The notes: generated from the sequence alone by a model not told the origin. DNA of 64,000 nt from Paenibacillus sonchi (GCF_016772475.1 NZ_CP068595.1:7316001-7380000); one strand, 5' to 3'. Counted from the first letter of the stretch, positions 6,870 to 17,008 are shown. Translations and numbers: made by a program.

Positions 6870-9800
6870 ATGGCTCATGTTACAACACTAAGATCTATCT
6901 ATCAGTCGGCTGTATCACAAATTTCGCAGTCACCACAAGACTGGATGGATTATTTAAAATTTGCTTCTGGTATTTATAAGTACTCTTTTGATAATGCTCT
7001 TCTCATATACATGCAGAATCCAGAGGCTACCATGTTGGCCTCCCTTCCTCTTTGGAACAAACTGGGCCGGTACATTAATCGAGGAGAAAAAGCCATTGGT
7101 GTCAGTAACTTTCAGGAGAATAGGCCTCATATAGACTATTTATTCGATGTCTCTCAAACTCATGGGAGAGTCCCTCCTCAACCCTGGAGTTTACAGGGGC
7201 TAGATTTGGTTGAACTCGCTCACGGTCTATCCTCCAATGAAACAAATGATCTAGGGTTATGTATTACACAGCTGGTTAAACAGCATATATCATCTTTTGA
7301 CTTATATCAGGATATAGAGCTGGATATGGTAAATCATCCTTTTGCCACATTTCCTATTTCCGGCGTGCAAGAACAAATGCAGGAATTGATTGCCGCCAGC
7401 AGCATCTACTTCATTCATTCTCGGTGTAGGCTTCCAGAGCCAGATTCAACTCCGGTGTTCGATACTATAAACGATTGGAACAATGTACCGCTAATGTCCC
7501 GACTGGGCGGCATTCTAACTGAGATTTCCAAAGAGATTTTGCTCGATATCGGTAGGCATATCAAATTAATACAACAAGAAAGGATGGTTAATTATGAACA
7601 AAGAGAATTTGAATCTCAACTACAGTCAGCAGACAGACGGACTTTTGTATCCTCTGATACAGATCTCCAGTCAGGCGGAGGCCGACCAACAGCCATTAGG
7701 CAAATACGGAAGGATGAGCTTAAACTATCTCAGGAATCATCATCCCCATCGATTAATGAGCCTAAAGATGCAGGGCAATCTGATGAAGAAAATGCACCAA
7801 ATCGACCAAGAAGCGAACGAGAGGATGCAACAACTGACGGACCAGTTACTCCGGCTTCAGCCGATACCTCAGACCGAAGATACTCTGGAGCGGACACGTC
7901 ACTTGAACCAGATCAAATCAACAGCAGAGGAATTGGTACTGAACGAGATCATCTTGAGACCCAGATAACTCCCCCTTTCCATACACTATCTTCTGAACCG
8001 CCAAACAGCGGTTCTTTTTTATTGCCTAAAAAAAACCAAAGTATAATCACATCGGAACAAGAAATGTTAGAGTATTTGCTCCGCAGTGGTATGGGTTCAA
8101 TGCAAGGAAAACAAGTCATCTACTCTTACGTATTCGAACACTCGGTTACGAAAGCTCCTGACCTGATTCCTTTGCTTAAAAATCGATACGGGACTGGTGG
8201 TGCCAGAGGCAATTTTGGAAAAGGCTTGACCGGATATACTCACTCTGGAAAAGGAATCGAACTAATGTGGTCAGACATTGCAGGTTCCCATGAGGTGCTT
8301 ATCAACTGGAGAACTATAGCTACTACCCTCCTGCAGCTCATTCAAAATGGAAGCTATGACGATAGCCTACCCGCCTTCCCCCTGCAAGAAGTGGAATGGA
8401 CATTATTTGATTACGTTCAGCAGGTGAAAGACACTAATAATCAGGCTGATTCTCCTAGAGACCCTATCCACTTTGAACCTATAGAAATCGGATCCACCGA
8501 GAATCACAAATCATTTCCTCCTCAGTCCCAAGAAGAAACTGAAAGTACTCCTTCTGTAACTCAAGACCCTCCTATAGTTCCTGCTTCCACACCTCAAAAC
8601 TTCCATCATAATCCGGAAGTATCCCTGTATCCTTCCGGAGCTAAAAGCAAATACAAACGTAACATAGAAGCAATCCGTCTTCTGAAACTGCTTGAATCTG
8701 AACGTCGTGTTCCCTCACCTGACGAGCAAAGGATATTAGCTGGGTATGTGGGCTGGGGCGGACTAGCAAATGCCTTTAATGAGAATGCAAAAGATTGGGA
8801 ACATGAAGCTGCGGAGTTAAAACATTTGCTGGATGAAAGAGAATATACTGAAGCACTGAACTCCACGATTACAGCCTATTACACAGAGCCGGAGTTAATT
8901 CGTTACATCTATCAAGCACTCGAGCGCTTTGGCCTAAATGACGGAGAACACCGTAAAATCCTTGACCCTGCTATGGGTACCGGAAACTTCTTCTCTGTAC
9001 TTCCTGACACCTTACAGCAAGCAAAGCTTTTTGGCGTTGAACTGGATGGAATCACCGGTAGGATGGCCAAGCAATTATACCCCTCAGCACAAATCCATGT
9101 TCAAGGTTTTGAGACAACCAACTTTACTCCAAGCTGTTTTGATGCTGTTATCGGCAATATCCCTTTCAATAACATCCAAGTCTTCGATCATCGCTTTAAA
9201 GAAAGCTACTTGATCCATGATTACTTTTTCATAAAATCAATGGAATTGGTGAAGCCGGGCGGGATCATAGCCTTTATCACCAGTAAAGGTACACTTGATA
9301 AACAAGACTCTTCGATCCGCAAAGAGTTAGCAGAACAAGCTGATCTCATTGGTGCTATTCGCTTACCGAATACTGCTTTCAAAGCAGTTGCCGGTACTGA
9401 AGTAACTACCGACATGGTATTCCTGCAGAAACTGGATCACCCCCTGCAACTGGACCCTGAACAATTCCCAGATTGGATTTCGGTCTCCCGTACACCCGAT
9501 GGCATTCCGATCAATACTTATTTTGTTCATCATCCCGAAATGGTGCTTGGAGATATGAACTGGGATCGCAGCATGTATGGTTCAGAACGAACTACTGCTT
9601 GCCTCCCTAAACCTCAGCAGGATCTATATGCAGACTTAAGCGTTGCTCTTCATTCTCTAAAAGCTCATTTTTCAGCCATATCCGATGACATTCAAATTGA
9701 GGACTTAGAGGATGGACAGGAACAAGCGCAACCAGCGGATGCAGGAACCAAGAATTTCACTTACGTGATCAAGGATAATCAGATCTATTTCTGCGAAAAT

Positions 9801-12800
9801 GGATATTTGCTTTTCCAAGACATCAAGGGCAAAAAAGCAGAACGCATTAAAGGGTTGTGTGACATTCGGAATGCCCTCAAAACGGTGATCGACATTCAAT
9901 CCCGAGAATATGGTTACAACATCTCTGAACTCCAACTGGGACAGCAGCGACTAAATGAAGTCTACGATAAATTTGTCAACAGACACGGGCCCATTAATGA
10001 TCGAGCCAATACTGCCGCTTTTTCAGATGATGATCAACTCCCCTTACTACGCTCCATTGAGGATATGACACCCGAGAAGAATTGGGTAAAAGCTCAGGTA
10101 TTCACTAAACCCACGATTCGTCCGAATCGCATGCCGGTACATGCTGATTCAGCTTTACAAGCTCTTCAAATCTGCCTGAATCAGAAGCTCAAAGTAGATC
10201 TATCCTATATGTCGAGATTATATGGCAAATCAACAGAAGAGATCTTAGATGAACTTGGAGACCGGCTGTTCCTTAATCCCCAGAAATATGTTGGCAATCG
10301 AGACGAAGGCTGGGAACTGGATGAAGAATACTTATCCGGAAATGTAAAAGACAAATTAGCCTATGCCAAGCTGAAAACATCGGAATATCCCGAGTTGTTT
10401 GAGCGTAATGTAACCGCCCTGAGTGCTGTGCAACCTGCTCCACTATTACCGGGTGATATTGATTTTCGGATTGGAAGTCCGTGGATTCCAATCAAGTATT
10501 ACCGTGATTTCATGTATGAGACATTTGGAACGGCAGGATATCATCAATCTGCTGGAAATATCAATGTTGAGTACATGGAATATGCGAACTCCTGGCGCGT
10601 CTCCGGCAAATCATTGGAACGGGAATCAATAAAAGTAAACCGCACTTTTGGTACATCGCGGGTAAATGCATACGACATTTATGAAGGCTGTTTGAACCTG
10701 CAGAGTATTACTGTTCGTGATCCGGTAACCTATTTCGACCAGAATGGAAATGAACAAATCAAATATGTGGTGAACGCCAAGGAAACGATGATTGCCCGCG
10801 CCAAGCAGCAGCAAATCAAAGAGGCCTTTTCATCTTGGCTGTTCAAGGACAAAGACCGGGCAGATATATTACTGGGTATCTATAATGAGAAGTTTAATAC
10901 TCTCCGTCCACGTACTTATGATGGCAGCCATCTTGTGTTTCAGGGTATGAGTGAAGAAGTGGAGCTCCGGCAACACCAGCAAGACGTTGCAGCAAGAATT
11001 ATATACTCAGGGACCGCCCTTATGGCTCATGAGGTGGGAGCCGGTAAGACCGCTGCTATGATTGCTTCAGGCATGTATTTAAAGCAGCTGGGAGCCATTC
11101 AAAAGCCACTTTATTGTGTTCCCAACCACTTAACTGAACAATGGGCCAATGAGTTTATGCGCTTCTTCCCTGCTGCCAACATCCTGGTAACCACAAAAAA
11201 GGATTTCAGTATGCAGAACCGAAATCGCTTTGTCTCTAAAATCGCCATGGGTGATTACGACGCAATTATCATCGGCCACAGCCAATTCGAAAAGATCCCT
11301 ATATCTCATGAGCGTCAGGAACAATTACTGCAAAATGAAATCAATGGAGTTACCCAGATGATTGATCAGGTCAAAAGGGAAAAGGGTGACAACTGGACGA
11401 TTAAACAGATGGTCATTTTCCAAAATCAACTTAAGCATCGATTGGAGCGTTTGGTCAATGAGGATAAAAAAGATAACTTGCTCTACTTTGAACAGCTTGG
11501 CGTTGATATGTTATTTGTTGATGAAGCGCATGCCTACAAGAACTGTTTTACTTTCACCAAAATGCGCAATGTGGCCGGTATAGGTAAAACAAGTAGTCAG
11601 CGTGCCATGGATATGCTCTTAAAATGTCAATACATCCAGGAAATAAATCAAGGCAGAGGTGTGGTATTCGCTACAGGGACACCGATAAGCAATAGCATGT
11701 CTGAGATGTATGTGATGCAGCGTTATTTGCAGCCAATGGTTTTAAAGCGACTCGGTTTGGACTTTTTCGATAATTGGGCAGCCACCTTTGGAGAAGTTGT
11801 CTCCTCGCTCGAGATGACACCTGAAGGCAGTGGGTATCGCATGAAGTCCCGGTTTGCCAAATTTCATAATCTCCCGGAACTCATGAACATATTTCGCACC
11901 GTTGCTGATATTCAAACTGCCGAAATGCTCAAGCTTCCGGTTCCCGAATTGAAAGATGGGAAGCCGGAGATTGTCGTCACTGAATGCTCTCCCTTCCAAA
12001 AAATGATGATGGACAGCTTTGTCGAACGTGCTGAGAAAATCCGTAACAATGATGTGCTGGCTACCGAAGACAATATGCTGAAATTAACGAATGAAGCCAA
12101 GCTCATGTCCATTGATCCCCGTCTGGTAAACCCTGAGGCTCCGGTTGAATTTGATTCCAAGTTAAGTCGATGTATCAGCAACGTTTTTGATATTTGGGAA
12201 CAATCCAGATCTGATCGACTTACTCAAGTCATTTTCTCTGATAGTGGCACACCCAAGCCAGGATACTTCAATGTCTACGATGAAACCAAAACACAACTAA
12301 TCAATAAAGGAATTCCTGAACAAGAGATTGCATTTATCCATGATGCTAAAACGGATATACAACGCGAGGAGTTATTTGAACAGGTTCGCCGCGGTGAAGT
12401 ACGTATCTTGCTCGGTTCGACACAGAAGATGGGAACTGGCACAAATGTTCAGGATCAGCTTGTTGCCGCCCATCACCTTGATTGTCCCTGGAGACCAGCA
12501 GACATTACTCAGCGTGATGGAAGAATCCTTCGGCAAGGCAATAAAAACGAAACGATCCAGATTTTTCGCTATGTGACTAAGGGTACGTTTGATAGCTACC
12601 TGTGGCAGATTCAAGAGCAGAAGCTCCGTTATATTTCACAAGTCATGACCGATAAAAGCATTTCCCGCTCCTGTGAAGATGCAGATGAAACGGTGTTGTC
12701 AGCTGCCGAGGTGAAGGCTATCGCTACAGCTAATCCTCTTTTAGCAGAAAAAATGCAGGTCGATAATGAAGTGATCCGATTAAAGCTACTTAAGGCCAAT

Positions 12801-13442
12801 TGGAATAATGAGCGTTTGATCATGGAAAGACAAATTTCACAGCAATATCCACGGGAGATACAAGCTTGTGAACATCGCATTGCTCATTTTCAAGCAGATG
12901 TTGAATTGGCTGAACAAACAAGAGGCGATGAATTTTCCATTGAGCTTGAAGGGAAAATCTATAATGAGAAACTAGAGGCTGGAGAGTTGATACTCCTTCT
13001 TTCGAAGGTGAATGAGTTTAACACCGGAGATACAAAACATATAGGACGTTACCGTGGATTTGAGCTGTATTTAGGTCGCTCCGCTTTTAATAATTCCTGC
13101 ATCAACCTCAATGGTGCTGAGACATACTCGACTGATTTAGGCGAGTCAGAGATAGGAAATATTACCCGTCTAGAGAATATTATTGAGAAAATACCGGTGA
13201 ACCTCCATTCTACTGAGCAAAAGTTGCTTGATATTCAAATTCAACTTACTGAAGCAAGGAATGAAGCAAGCAAGTCTTTTGAGTTTGAACAAAAACTCGA
13301 GAACATGGTGACTCGTCAAATGGAGATTAACTTAGAGTTAGAATTCGAGGAATTTAATAACCAAACTCAAATCATAGAAGAACAGCACAAAGATAATCAG
13401 GTAAAACAATTGCATCAAGAAGCTGAAGAACTTAGTAATTAA
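6870..13442 (+). CDS. giant DNA methylase / SNF2-type helicase of conjugative elements
   Basis: 2190 residues from ATG 6870 (ribosome site GGGAGG); an in-frame TTG at 6849 lies before the site. Domain order: an ArdC/LtrC-like N-terminus (about 1-115, with LPLWNKLGRYINRGEKAIGV); a disordered, S/D/E/R-rich linker (about 240-370); a small domain with GKGLTGYTHSGKG; an N6-adenine-methylase fold (DPAMGTGNFF near 700, then GNIPFNN near 765 in place of NPPY); a SNF2-like helicase with EVGAGKT near 1390, VDEAHAYKN near 1555 and QRDGRILRQGN near 1885; and a C-terminal coiled coil. Family knowledge: such proteins accompany Tn1549-like elements, perhaps protecting incoming DNA. The NPPY change questions methylase activity. 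The linker coincides with a second gene in another frame. Confidence 0.85.
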   Translation: MAHVTTLRSIYQSAVSQISQSPQDWMDYLKFASGIYKYSFDNALLIYMQNPEATMLASLPLWNKLGRYINRGEKAIGVSNFQENRPHIDYLFDVSQTHGRVPPQPWSLQGLDLVELAHGLSSNETNDLGLCITQLVKQHISSFDLYQDIELDMVNHPFATFPISGVQEQMQELIAASSIYFIHSRCRLPEPDSTPVFDTINDWNNVPLMSRLGGILTEISKEILLDIGRHIKLIQQERMVNYEQREFESQLQSADRRTFVSSDTDLQSGGGRPTAIRQIRKDELKLSQESSSPSINEPKDAGQSDEENAPNRPRSEREDATTDGPVTPASADTSDRRYSGADTSLEPDQINSRGIGTERDHLETQITPPFHTLSSEPPNSGSFLLPKKNQSIITSEQEMLEYLLRSGMGSMQGKQVIYSYVFEHSVTKAPDLIPLLKNRYGTGGARGNFGKGLTGYTHSGKGIELMWSDIAGSHEVLINWRTIATTLLQLIQNGSYDDSLPAFPLQEVEWTLFDYVQQVKDTNNQADSPRDPIHFEPIEIGSTENHKSFPPQSQEETESTPSVTQDPPIVPASTPQNFHHNPEVSLYPSGAKSKYKRNIEAIRLLKLLESERRVPSPDEQRILAGYVGWGGLANAFNENAKDWEHEAAELKHLLDEREYTEALNSTITAYYTEPELIRYIYQALERFGLNDGEHRKILDPAMGTGNFFSVLPDTLQQAKLFGVELDGITGRMAKQLYPSAQIHVQGFETTNFTPSCFDAVIGNIPFNNIQVFDHRFKESYLIHDYFFIKSMELVKPGGIIAFITSKGTLDKQDSSIRKELAEQADLIGAIRLPNTAFKAVAGTEVTTDMVFLQKLDHPLQLDPEQFPDWISVSRTPDGIPINTYFVHHPEMVLGDMNWDRSMYGSERTTACLPKPQQDLYADLSVALHSLKAHFSAISDDIQIEDLEDGQEQAQPADAGTKNFTYVIKDNQIYFCENGYLLFQDIKGKKAERIKGLCDIRNALKTVIDIQSREYGYNISELQLGQQRLNEVYDKFVNRHGPINDRANTAAFSDDDQLPLLRSIEDMTPEKNWVKAQVFTKPTIRPNRMPVHADSALQALQICLNQKLKVDLSYMSRLYGKSTEEILDELGDRLFLNPQKYVGNRDEGWELDEEYLSGNVKDKLAYAKLKTSEYPELFERNVTALSAVQPAPLLPGDIDFRIGSPWIPIKYYRDFMYETFGTAGYHQSAGNINVEYMEYANSWRVSGKSLERESIKVNRTFGTSRVNAYDIYEGCLNLQSITVRDPVTYFDQNGNEQIKYVVNAKETMIARAKQQQIKEAFSSWLFKDKDRADILLGIYNEKFNTLRPRTYDGSHLVFQGMSEEVELRQHQQDVAARIIYSGTALMAHEVGAGKTAAMIASGMYLKQLGAIQKPLYCVPNHLTEQWANEFMRFFPAANILVTTKKDFSMQNRNRFVSKIAMGDYDAIIIGHSQFEKIPISHERQEQLLQNEINGVTQMIDQVKREKGDNWTIKQMVIFQNQLKHRLERLVNEDKKDNLLYFEQLGVDMLFVDEAHAYKNCFTFTKMRNVAGIGKTSSQRAMDMLLKCQYIQEINQGRGVVFATGTPISNSMSEMYVMQRYLQPMVLKRLGLDFFDNWAATFGEVVSSLEMTPEGSGYRMKSRFAKFHNLPELMNIFRTVADIQTAEMLKLPVPELKDGKPEIVVTECSPFQKMMMDSFVERAEKIRNNDVLATEDNMLKLTNEAKLMSIDPRLVNPEAPVEFDSKLSRCISNVFDIWEQSRSDRLTQVIFSDSGTPKPGYFNVYDETKTQLINKGIPEQEIAFIHDAKTDIQREELFEQVRRGEVRILLGSTQKMGTGTNVQDQLVAAHHLDCPWRPADITQRDGRILRQGNKNETIQIFRYVTKGTFDSYLWQIQEQKLRYISQVMTDKSISRSCEDADETVLSAAEVKAIATANPLLAEKMQVDNEVIRLKLLKANWNNERLIMERQISQQYPREIQACEHRIAHFQADVELAEQTRGDEFSIELEGKIYNEKLEAGELILLLSKVNEFNTGDTKHIGRYRGFELYLGRSAFNNSCINLNGAETYSTDLGESEIGNITRLENIIEKIPVNLHSTEQKLLDIQIQLTEARNEASKSFEFEQKLENMVTRQMEINLELEFEEFNNQTQIIEEQHKDNQVKQLHQEAEELSN
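7594..7968 (+). CDS. tnpV: TnpV-family protein overprinted inside the helicase gene
   Basis: 124 residues read in the +1 frame relative to the surrounding helicase gene, fully nested in it. The ATG at 7594 has its own ribosome site (AAAGGATGG, about 8 bases upstream). The protein matches the TnpV family pattern along its length: an N-terminal LNYSQQTDGLLYPLI, then LGKYGRMSLNYLRNHHPHRL, then MQGNLMKKMHQIDQEANERM, and a C-terminal LNQIKSTAEELVLNEII. The helicase frame over the same bases gives only low-complexity linker. Family knowledge: TnpV is a small transposon-encoded protein of unknown role. Both frames are intact, so this looks like a genuine overlapping gene rather than a shadow. Confidence 0.7.
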   Translation: MNKENLNLNYSQQTDGLLYPLIQISSQAEADQQPLGKYGRMSLNYLRNHHPHRLMSLKMQGNLMKKMHQIDQEANERMQQLTDQLLRLQPIPQTEDTLERTRHLNQIKSTAEELVLNEIILRPR

Positions 13443-13586
13443 TAAAATATATATCGAAATAAAGCAATCAGTAGATTTGGCTCAAACATATTACTTTCCA
13501 ACAGTTATAATCAAAATATATAATAGTGCTAAATGGCTTTAGGTGTCACTCTAACCCTCGCAATGTGAGCGGAGGATAATTTCATT
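13443..13586. other. AT-rich intergenic start of the first cargo block
   Basis: No gene is seen. Base composition drops sharply after the helicase stop, marking the junction between the element backbone and inserted cargo. A TATAAT-like sequence (near 13520) could drive the short open frame that follows. Confidence 0.4.
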
Positions 13587-13640
13587 ATGAAAAATCGTAT
13601 TTTGTATGTATTACTAATACAAAATAATACTTCTATTTAG
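13587..13640 (+). CDS. 17-codon open frame with strong ribosome site (leader-like)
   Basis: ATG 13587 follows GCGGAGGATAATTTC, a very good ribosome site, and the frame reads MKNRILYVLLIQNNTSI. It could be a leader peptide or the surviving 5' end of a broken gene, since remnant coding follows directly. Hydrophobic middle; no family. Confidence 0.3.
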   Translation: MKNRILYVLLIQNNTSI

Positions 13641-13660
13641 GGTCCTTCTTTAAACTATGA

Positions 13661-13795
13661 AAACGTATAGAAGCCCATTTCTATGAAGGATCTGCTTGGA
13701 CAAAAATCCATCCTCCTATTCAAGTAATTGAAAAGCTGATGTTTGAGGAATGTACTTTTCGTGATGCTGAAGTCGCTGAAAACAAAAAACAGTAG
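13661..13795 (+). pseudogene. short 3' remnant of an unidentified gene
   Basis: An open stretch of 44 codons with protein-like content (IHPPIQVIEKLMFEECTFRD, then AEVAENKKQ) begins right after a stop and has no start codon with a ribosome site. It is best read as the tail of a decayed gene. No family recognised. Confidence 0.3.
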
Positions 13796-13797
13796 AA

Positions 13798-14136
13798 TTG
13801 ATTTCGAGGGAGGTCAAAATTGATGAACATAATTTATTAGCTAATTTAACCTCACATTCACGAGATAATAATATTGATTTTATTCCTCACTTCAAAAGGA
13901 GCAAAAAAGTTAAGAAAGTAAGCCCTGATGAATTAGCTATTCCTTCCTCAGAACTTAGTGATAAAGAACTTAAAAAGCGAATTCAAGCATCAGCGTCTGC
14001 TTGCTTTGGAAACCTTAATGCTCATCAATCAATTGAAGTTTTATTAAATCTTGATTGTAAAACTTTATATGATGAATGGTTACACAGATTTCAAGTGAGA
14101 TATGGAATTATTAAAATTATTGAACTAGAGCTTTAA
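13798..14136 (+). CDS. hypothetical protein, start uncertain
   Basis: Up to 112 residues. The middle is basic (FKRSKKVKKVSPDELA) and the C-terminus helical (HQSIEVLLNLDCKTLYDEWL). The first TTG (13798) has no ribosome site, while a good site (GAGGGAGG, 13807-13813) points to 13819-13824, where this frame offers only ATT and an ATG exists one base out of frame. The gene may therefore be frameshifted at its 5' end. It is the only plus-strand gene in the first cargo block, and no function can be proposed. Confidence 0.4.
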   Translation: MISREVKIDEHNLLANLTSHSRDNNIDFIPHFKRSKKVKKVSPDELAIPSSELSDKELKKRIQASASACFGNLNAHQSIEVLLNLDCKTLYDEWLHRFQVRYGIIKIIELEL

Positions 14137-14219
14137 CGATATTTGAAAATCTAAGAGTCAATAAGATTCGCTATTTAAAACAATGCTGACACAGCATAGA
14201 GTTCAACTTAAATATCTCA

Positions 14220-15350
14220 TTATTGAGACTCTCTAGTCGCTCCAGCCTCGTCAAAAAATTTCACTTCCGCTCCATTTGCAGAAAAAGAAGCTCTACTCTC
14301 TCTTAATAATTTCCGGAAAATTTGATAAAGTACATTTTTAAATTCAAACAAAATATCATCTTGAGTTCTCGGTTCAAAAACCGTACTTTCTTCCACTGTT
14401 TCTTCAAATTCCTCAACAAAAAATCCTGAGTTAACCATTTTGGTTTCACATTTTTCTGGTCTGCTCTTAAATTCAATAGCAACATCAATAAATCGAGCAT
14501 CTTCAATATTTTCAAATCTCATTGTTGCCATCGAAAAATAAAAACCACTATCAAGTGTACCCTGTACAAAACTATTTTCAATAAGGTTCTTGCCATCTAT
14601 AATTGCCGAATTTATCCCTTGAAGCTGATCTGCAGAAATAGGATTCTCTTCTGATTTAGCCCCCTCCTCATCACGTTTCACTTTAAGTTTCTTAATTTCT
14701 TCAAATCTCCAGGGCGAGTGATCGTGCTGAAAAAATTCATTAAACAATTGGATTCTCTTCTCACAAGATAACATTTTTAAGCTAATCTCAGAAAAATCCA
14801 ATTTTAAATCATTATTCTTTTGATGGATGTAGTTGATTATTTGAGTAACTTTGCTGTAATCGTTACTAGCCACCGTATCAAAATCTAAACTACATGTGTC
14901 CTTTTGATAATTAACAGTTACTTCTACCCTTCTATCTGTTCTATCTAATAAATCAATCATACTAGGTTTATATTCTGTATAATCAATCGTGAATTTCCAT
15001 CCCCCAGTACTATATTCTGTTACAGTTACTTTTGTATGTTCTTCATCATTCTCTAGTTGTATTCCATTCATTTCCAACAGCACATTCTTAAGATCATCAA
15101 TTTGTTCCTTTGGCAGTTCGATCCTTCCGGTCTTTTTGTAATTATGTTCTGTTTCAATTTTTTCCTTAAGTTTCAGAAATTTGTTTCGTGAAAAATAGTG
15201 GTCTGCTCCGATTTTTGCGACATCCTTTCTTTTTACTGCTTGAATAAGTATTCCTTGTTCTTGGAAGAAGCTTCTTGAGTCTTTGTTGTTCATAAATTGC
15301 TCAATTACCTTTCTAACATGAAATCTATTAGGGTATTTTTTTAGTTGCAT
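14220..15350 (-). CDS. third gene of the LexA-box operon; unknown protein
   Basis: 376 residues, start ATG 15350 after an AGGAAAG site, 18 bases behind the nuclease-like gene. The N-terminal third is basic and helical (VRKVIEQFMNNKDSRSFF, FSRNKFLKLKEKIETEH); the middle has alternating strands (TKVTVTEYSTGGWKFTIDYT); the C-terminus is acidic and then helical (FEFKNVLYQIFRKLLRES). No catalytic motif, membrane helix or known family was recognised. Position and spacing say it works with the two upstream genes; it could bind DNA or be a partner of the nuclease. Low GC content, like the rest of the cargo. Confidence 0.75.
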   Translation of the reverse strand: MQLKKYPNRFHVRKVIEQFMNNKDSRSFFQEQGILIQAVKRKDVAKIGADHYFSRNKFLKLKEKIETEHNYKKTGRIELPKEQIDDLKNVLLEMNGIQLENDEEHTKVTVTEYSTGGWKFTIDYTEYKPSMIDLLDRTDRRVEVTVNYQKDTCSLDFDTVASNDYSKVTQIINYIHQKNNDLKLDFSEISLKMLSCEKRIQLFNEFFQHDHSPWRFEEIKKLKVKRDEEGAKSEENPISADQLQGINSAIIDGKNLIENSFVQGTLDSGFYFSMATMRFENIEDARFIDVAIEFKSRPEKCETKMVNSGFFVEEFEETVEESTVFEPRTQDDILFEFKNVLYQIFRKLLRESRASFSANGAEVKFFDEAGATRESQ

Positions 15351-15368
15351 ATTCTTTCCTCACTTATA

Positions 15369-16337
15369 CTATTTATTGTATTCTTCAGGTACATTAGCAA
15401 GCTTGATCATGTAATCAATATTAACTTCTAAATCAGATTCTTGTTGGCTCAGTTCATTTCGTTTTGATCTAATGAACTGTTCGATTTGTGGTCTAAAGAT
15501 TGTGTCGTCATTATACAAATGAATTCTTAATTCAGTTGCATCTTCAAGTTGGAAAGGTTGTATGCAGGAATACATGAAATTCAATTCTTCTAAGGTTGGC
15601 GCTGTAAAAAAGAAAACATGGCTGACTTCACTTAAAAGACTAATTCCTCTAAACACCTTCTTCTCTTTGCTTTTAGCAAAGATATAACTTGAGAATAGGT
15701 GGACTATATTGACATGATCTCTTCTTGTAGGCGAACTCTTCCCCCCACTATATGTATCACTTGGATAGAAAAATTTAAATTCCGTAGTATCGGAATTACT
15801 ACGTAATACGTTCATTTTCTGTATTAAAGAACACCACTTTAAAATTTCAGTGTTTGAAGCCACATAGATAGTAACAGGGTTACTTCTCTTTGCAGTAAGT
15901 CTTAATCTCTTGAGGTACTCTCTATACTTATTCTCCTCAAATAGCTCAGGTTCATTGCACCATATCATTAGAAGTCCTGTTCTTACAGTTGGACATTCCA
16001 ATTGTTGTAATACTTCACTCGAACCAGCGCATTCAATTGTCATTTGCAGCTGTTTAACAAATTCCTCAATTTGCGTTATGTTTATTCCATCCCATTTTCG
16101 ATGTTTAGATTCAACTATCAGTCCGATATCCTTTTTACTATAGGGATCATAAAAAGAAAACACTAGGTCAATTCCGTGAGGATTAACCCTATCCCTTGTC
16201 TTTGTTTTGTGTGCAGTTTTGTTCACACAGCTAATATCAAAATTGGAGTCACCGACCTGGGTCCATCCCAAATTCTGTAAGATGGTTTTTGATTGTATTG
16301 TCCATCTATCTCCTTGATATTGTTGTTCTTCTGACAA
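15369..16337 (-). CDS. PD-(D/E)XK nuclease-like protein
   Basis: 322 residues from TTG 16337, behind a GAGGAGGAG site. The N-terminal domain carries a restriction-type active site: GIDLVFSFYD (the Asp) followed about 16 residues later by LIVESKHRKW (E-x-K), and then a helix with TQIEEFVKQLQ. This is the PD-(D/E)XK arrangement of Mrr-like and defence nucleases, such as the nuclease subunit of GAPS4-type systems. The C-terminal 180 residues are not recognised; VTIYVASNTEILKWC suggests an alpha/beta domain. It lies two bases after the upstream gene's stop. Inference: the effector of a three-gene defence operon. Nuclease activity is not proven by sequence. Confidence 0.7.
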   Translation of the reverse strand: MSEEQQYQGDRWTIQSKTILQNLGWTQVGDSNFDISCVNKTAHKTKTRDRVNPHGIDLVFSFYDPYSKKDIGLIVESKHRKWDGINITQIEEFVKQLQMTIECAGSSEVLQQLECPTVRTGLLMIWCNEPELFEENKYREYLKRLRLTAKRSNPVTIYVASNTEILKWCSLIQKMNVLRSNSDTTEFKFFYPSDTYSGGKSSPTRRDHVNIVHLFSSYIFAKSKEKKVFRGISLLSEVSHVFFFTAPTLEELNFMYSCIQPFQLEDATELRIHLYNDDTIFRPQIEQFIRSKRNELSQQESDLEVNIDYMIKLANVPEEYNK

Positions 16338-16339
16338 AA

Positions 16340-17008
16340 TTACTCCTCCTCAAAAAAGCTCAGAATCAATTCCTTTAAATCTTCTATGTCATTACTTTTA
16401 AACGAATCATAATTCAGTTTCATTGAACCGTTGATAAAATCAATATTTAGTTTATAGCACGTTTTACCATAGTAAATTTCTATACTCGTTTTTGATGGAG
16501 ATGATGGTACTTTACTCAAAATTTGTTGAGCATCTATATTTGTTTTAACATTTAAAGTAAGCGAATTTAAATTCACATTCAAAAATTCAACATTGCAGTA
16601 TTCTACACTTTTAATCTGGTACATTTTGGTTGAGATTTTATTTAGGATTCCCTGCATTTCAACTTTAGAAGAAAATAGTTTAATATGTGCCTTCTTTTCT
16701 AAATATCTTTCTAAATTACTGCATGCCGCTTTGCTACCGTAAATCACAATTCGTTTGTTATACAGAGAGATACTACAACTAGCTTTATAAGTCTTACTCA
16801 AAATTTCGGGGGTTTCTTGTTCAGTGATAAAATCATAGAGTAGTTCTACAGAACGAAAAGTTCGAAAATACTCTAGTGTAATATTTTGTTCATTAACAGA
16901 TAAATCGGTAATCCATTCTTCTGAATTTTCTAGCGACGAAGATTCATTTAACTCATATAAAACATTTACAGGAAAGCTATTAAATGTCCGATATAACGCA
17001 GTAAACAT
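16340..17008 (-). CDS. first gene of the LexA-box operon; unknown protein
   Basis: 222 residues from ATG 17008, well spaced from AAGAGGTG; a GTG at 17017 is in frame but sits inside the ribosome site. Sequence features: a start MFTALYRTFNSFPVNVLYEL, an alpha/beta middle with SISLYNKRIVIYGSKAAC and a helix ACSNLERYLEKKAHIKLF, then long beta-rich stretches rich in Asn and Ile. No family recognised. It is followed after two bases by the nuclease-like gene, so both are almost certainly co-translated. It may be the sensor or DNA-binding part of the system. Confidence 0.7.
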   Translation of the reverse strand: MFTALYRTFNSFPVNVLYELNESSSLENSEEWITDLSVNEQNITLEYFRTFRSVELLYDFITEQETPEILSKTYKASCSISLYNKRIVIYGSKAACSNLERYLEKKAHIKLFSSKVEMQGILNKISTKMYQIKSVEYCNVEFLNVNLNSLTLNVKTNIDAQQILSKVPSSPSKTSIEIYYGKTCYKLNIDFINGSMKLNYDSFKSNDIEDLKELILSFFEEE

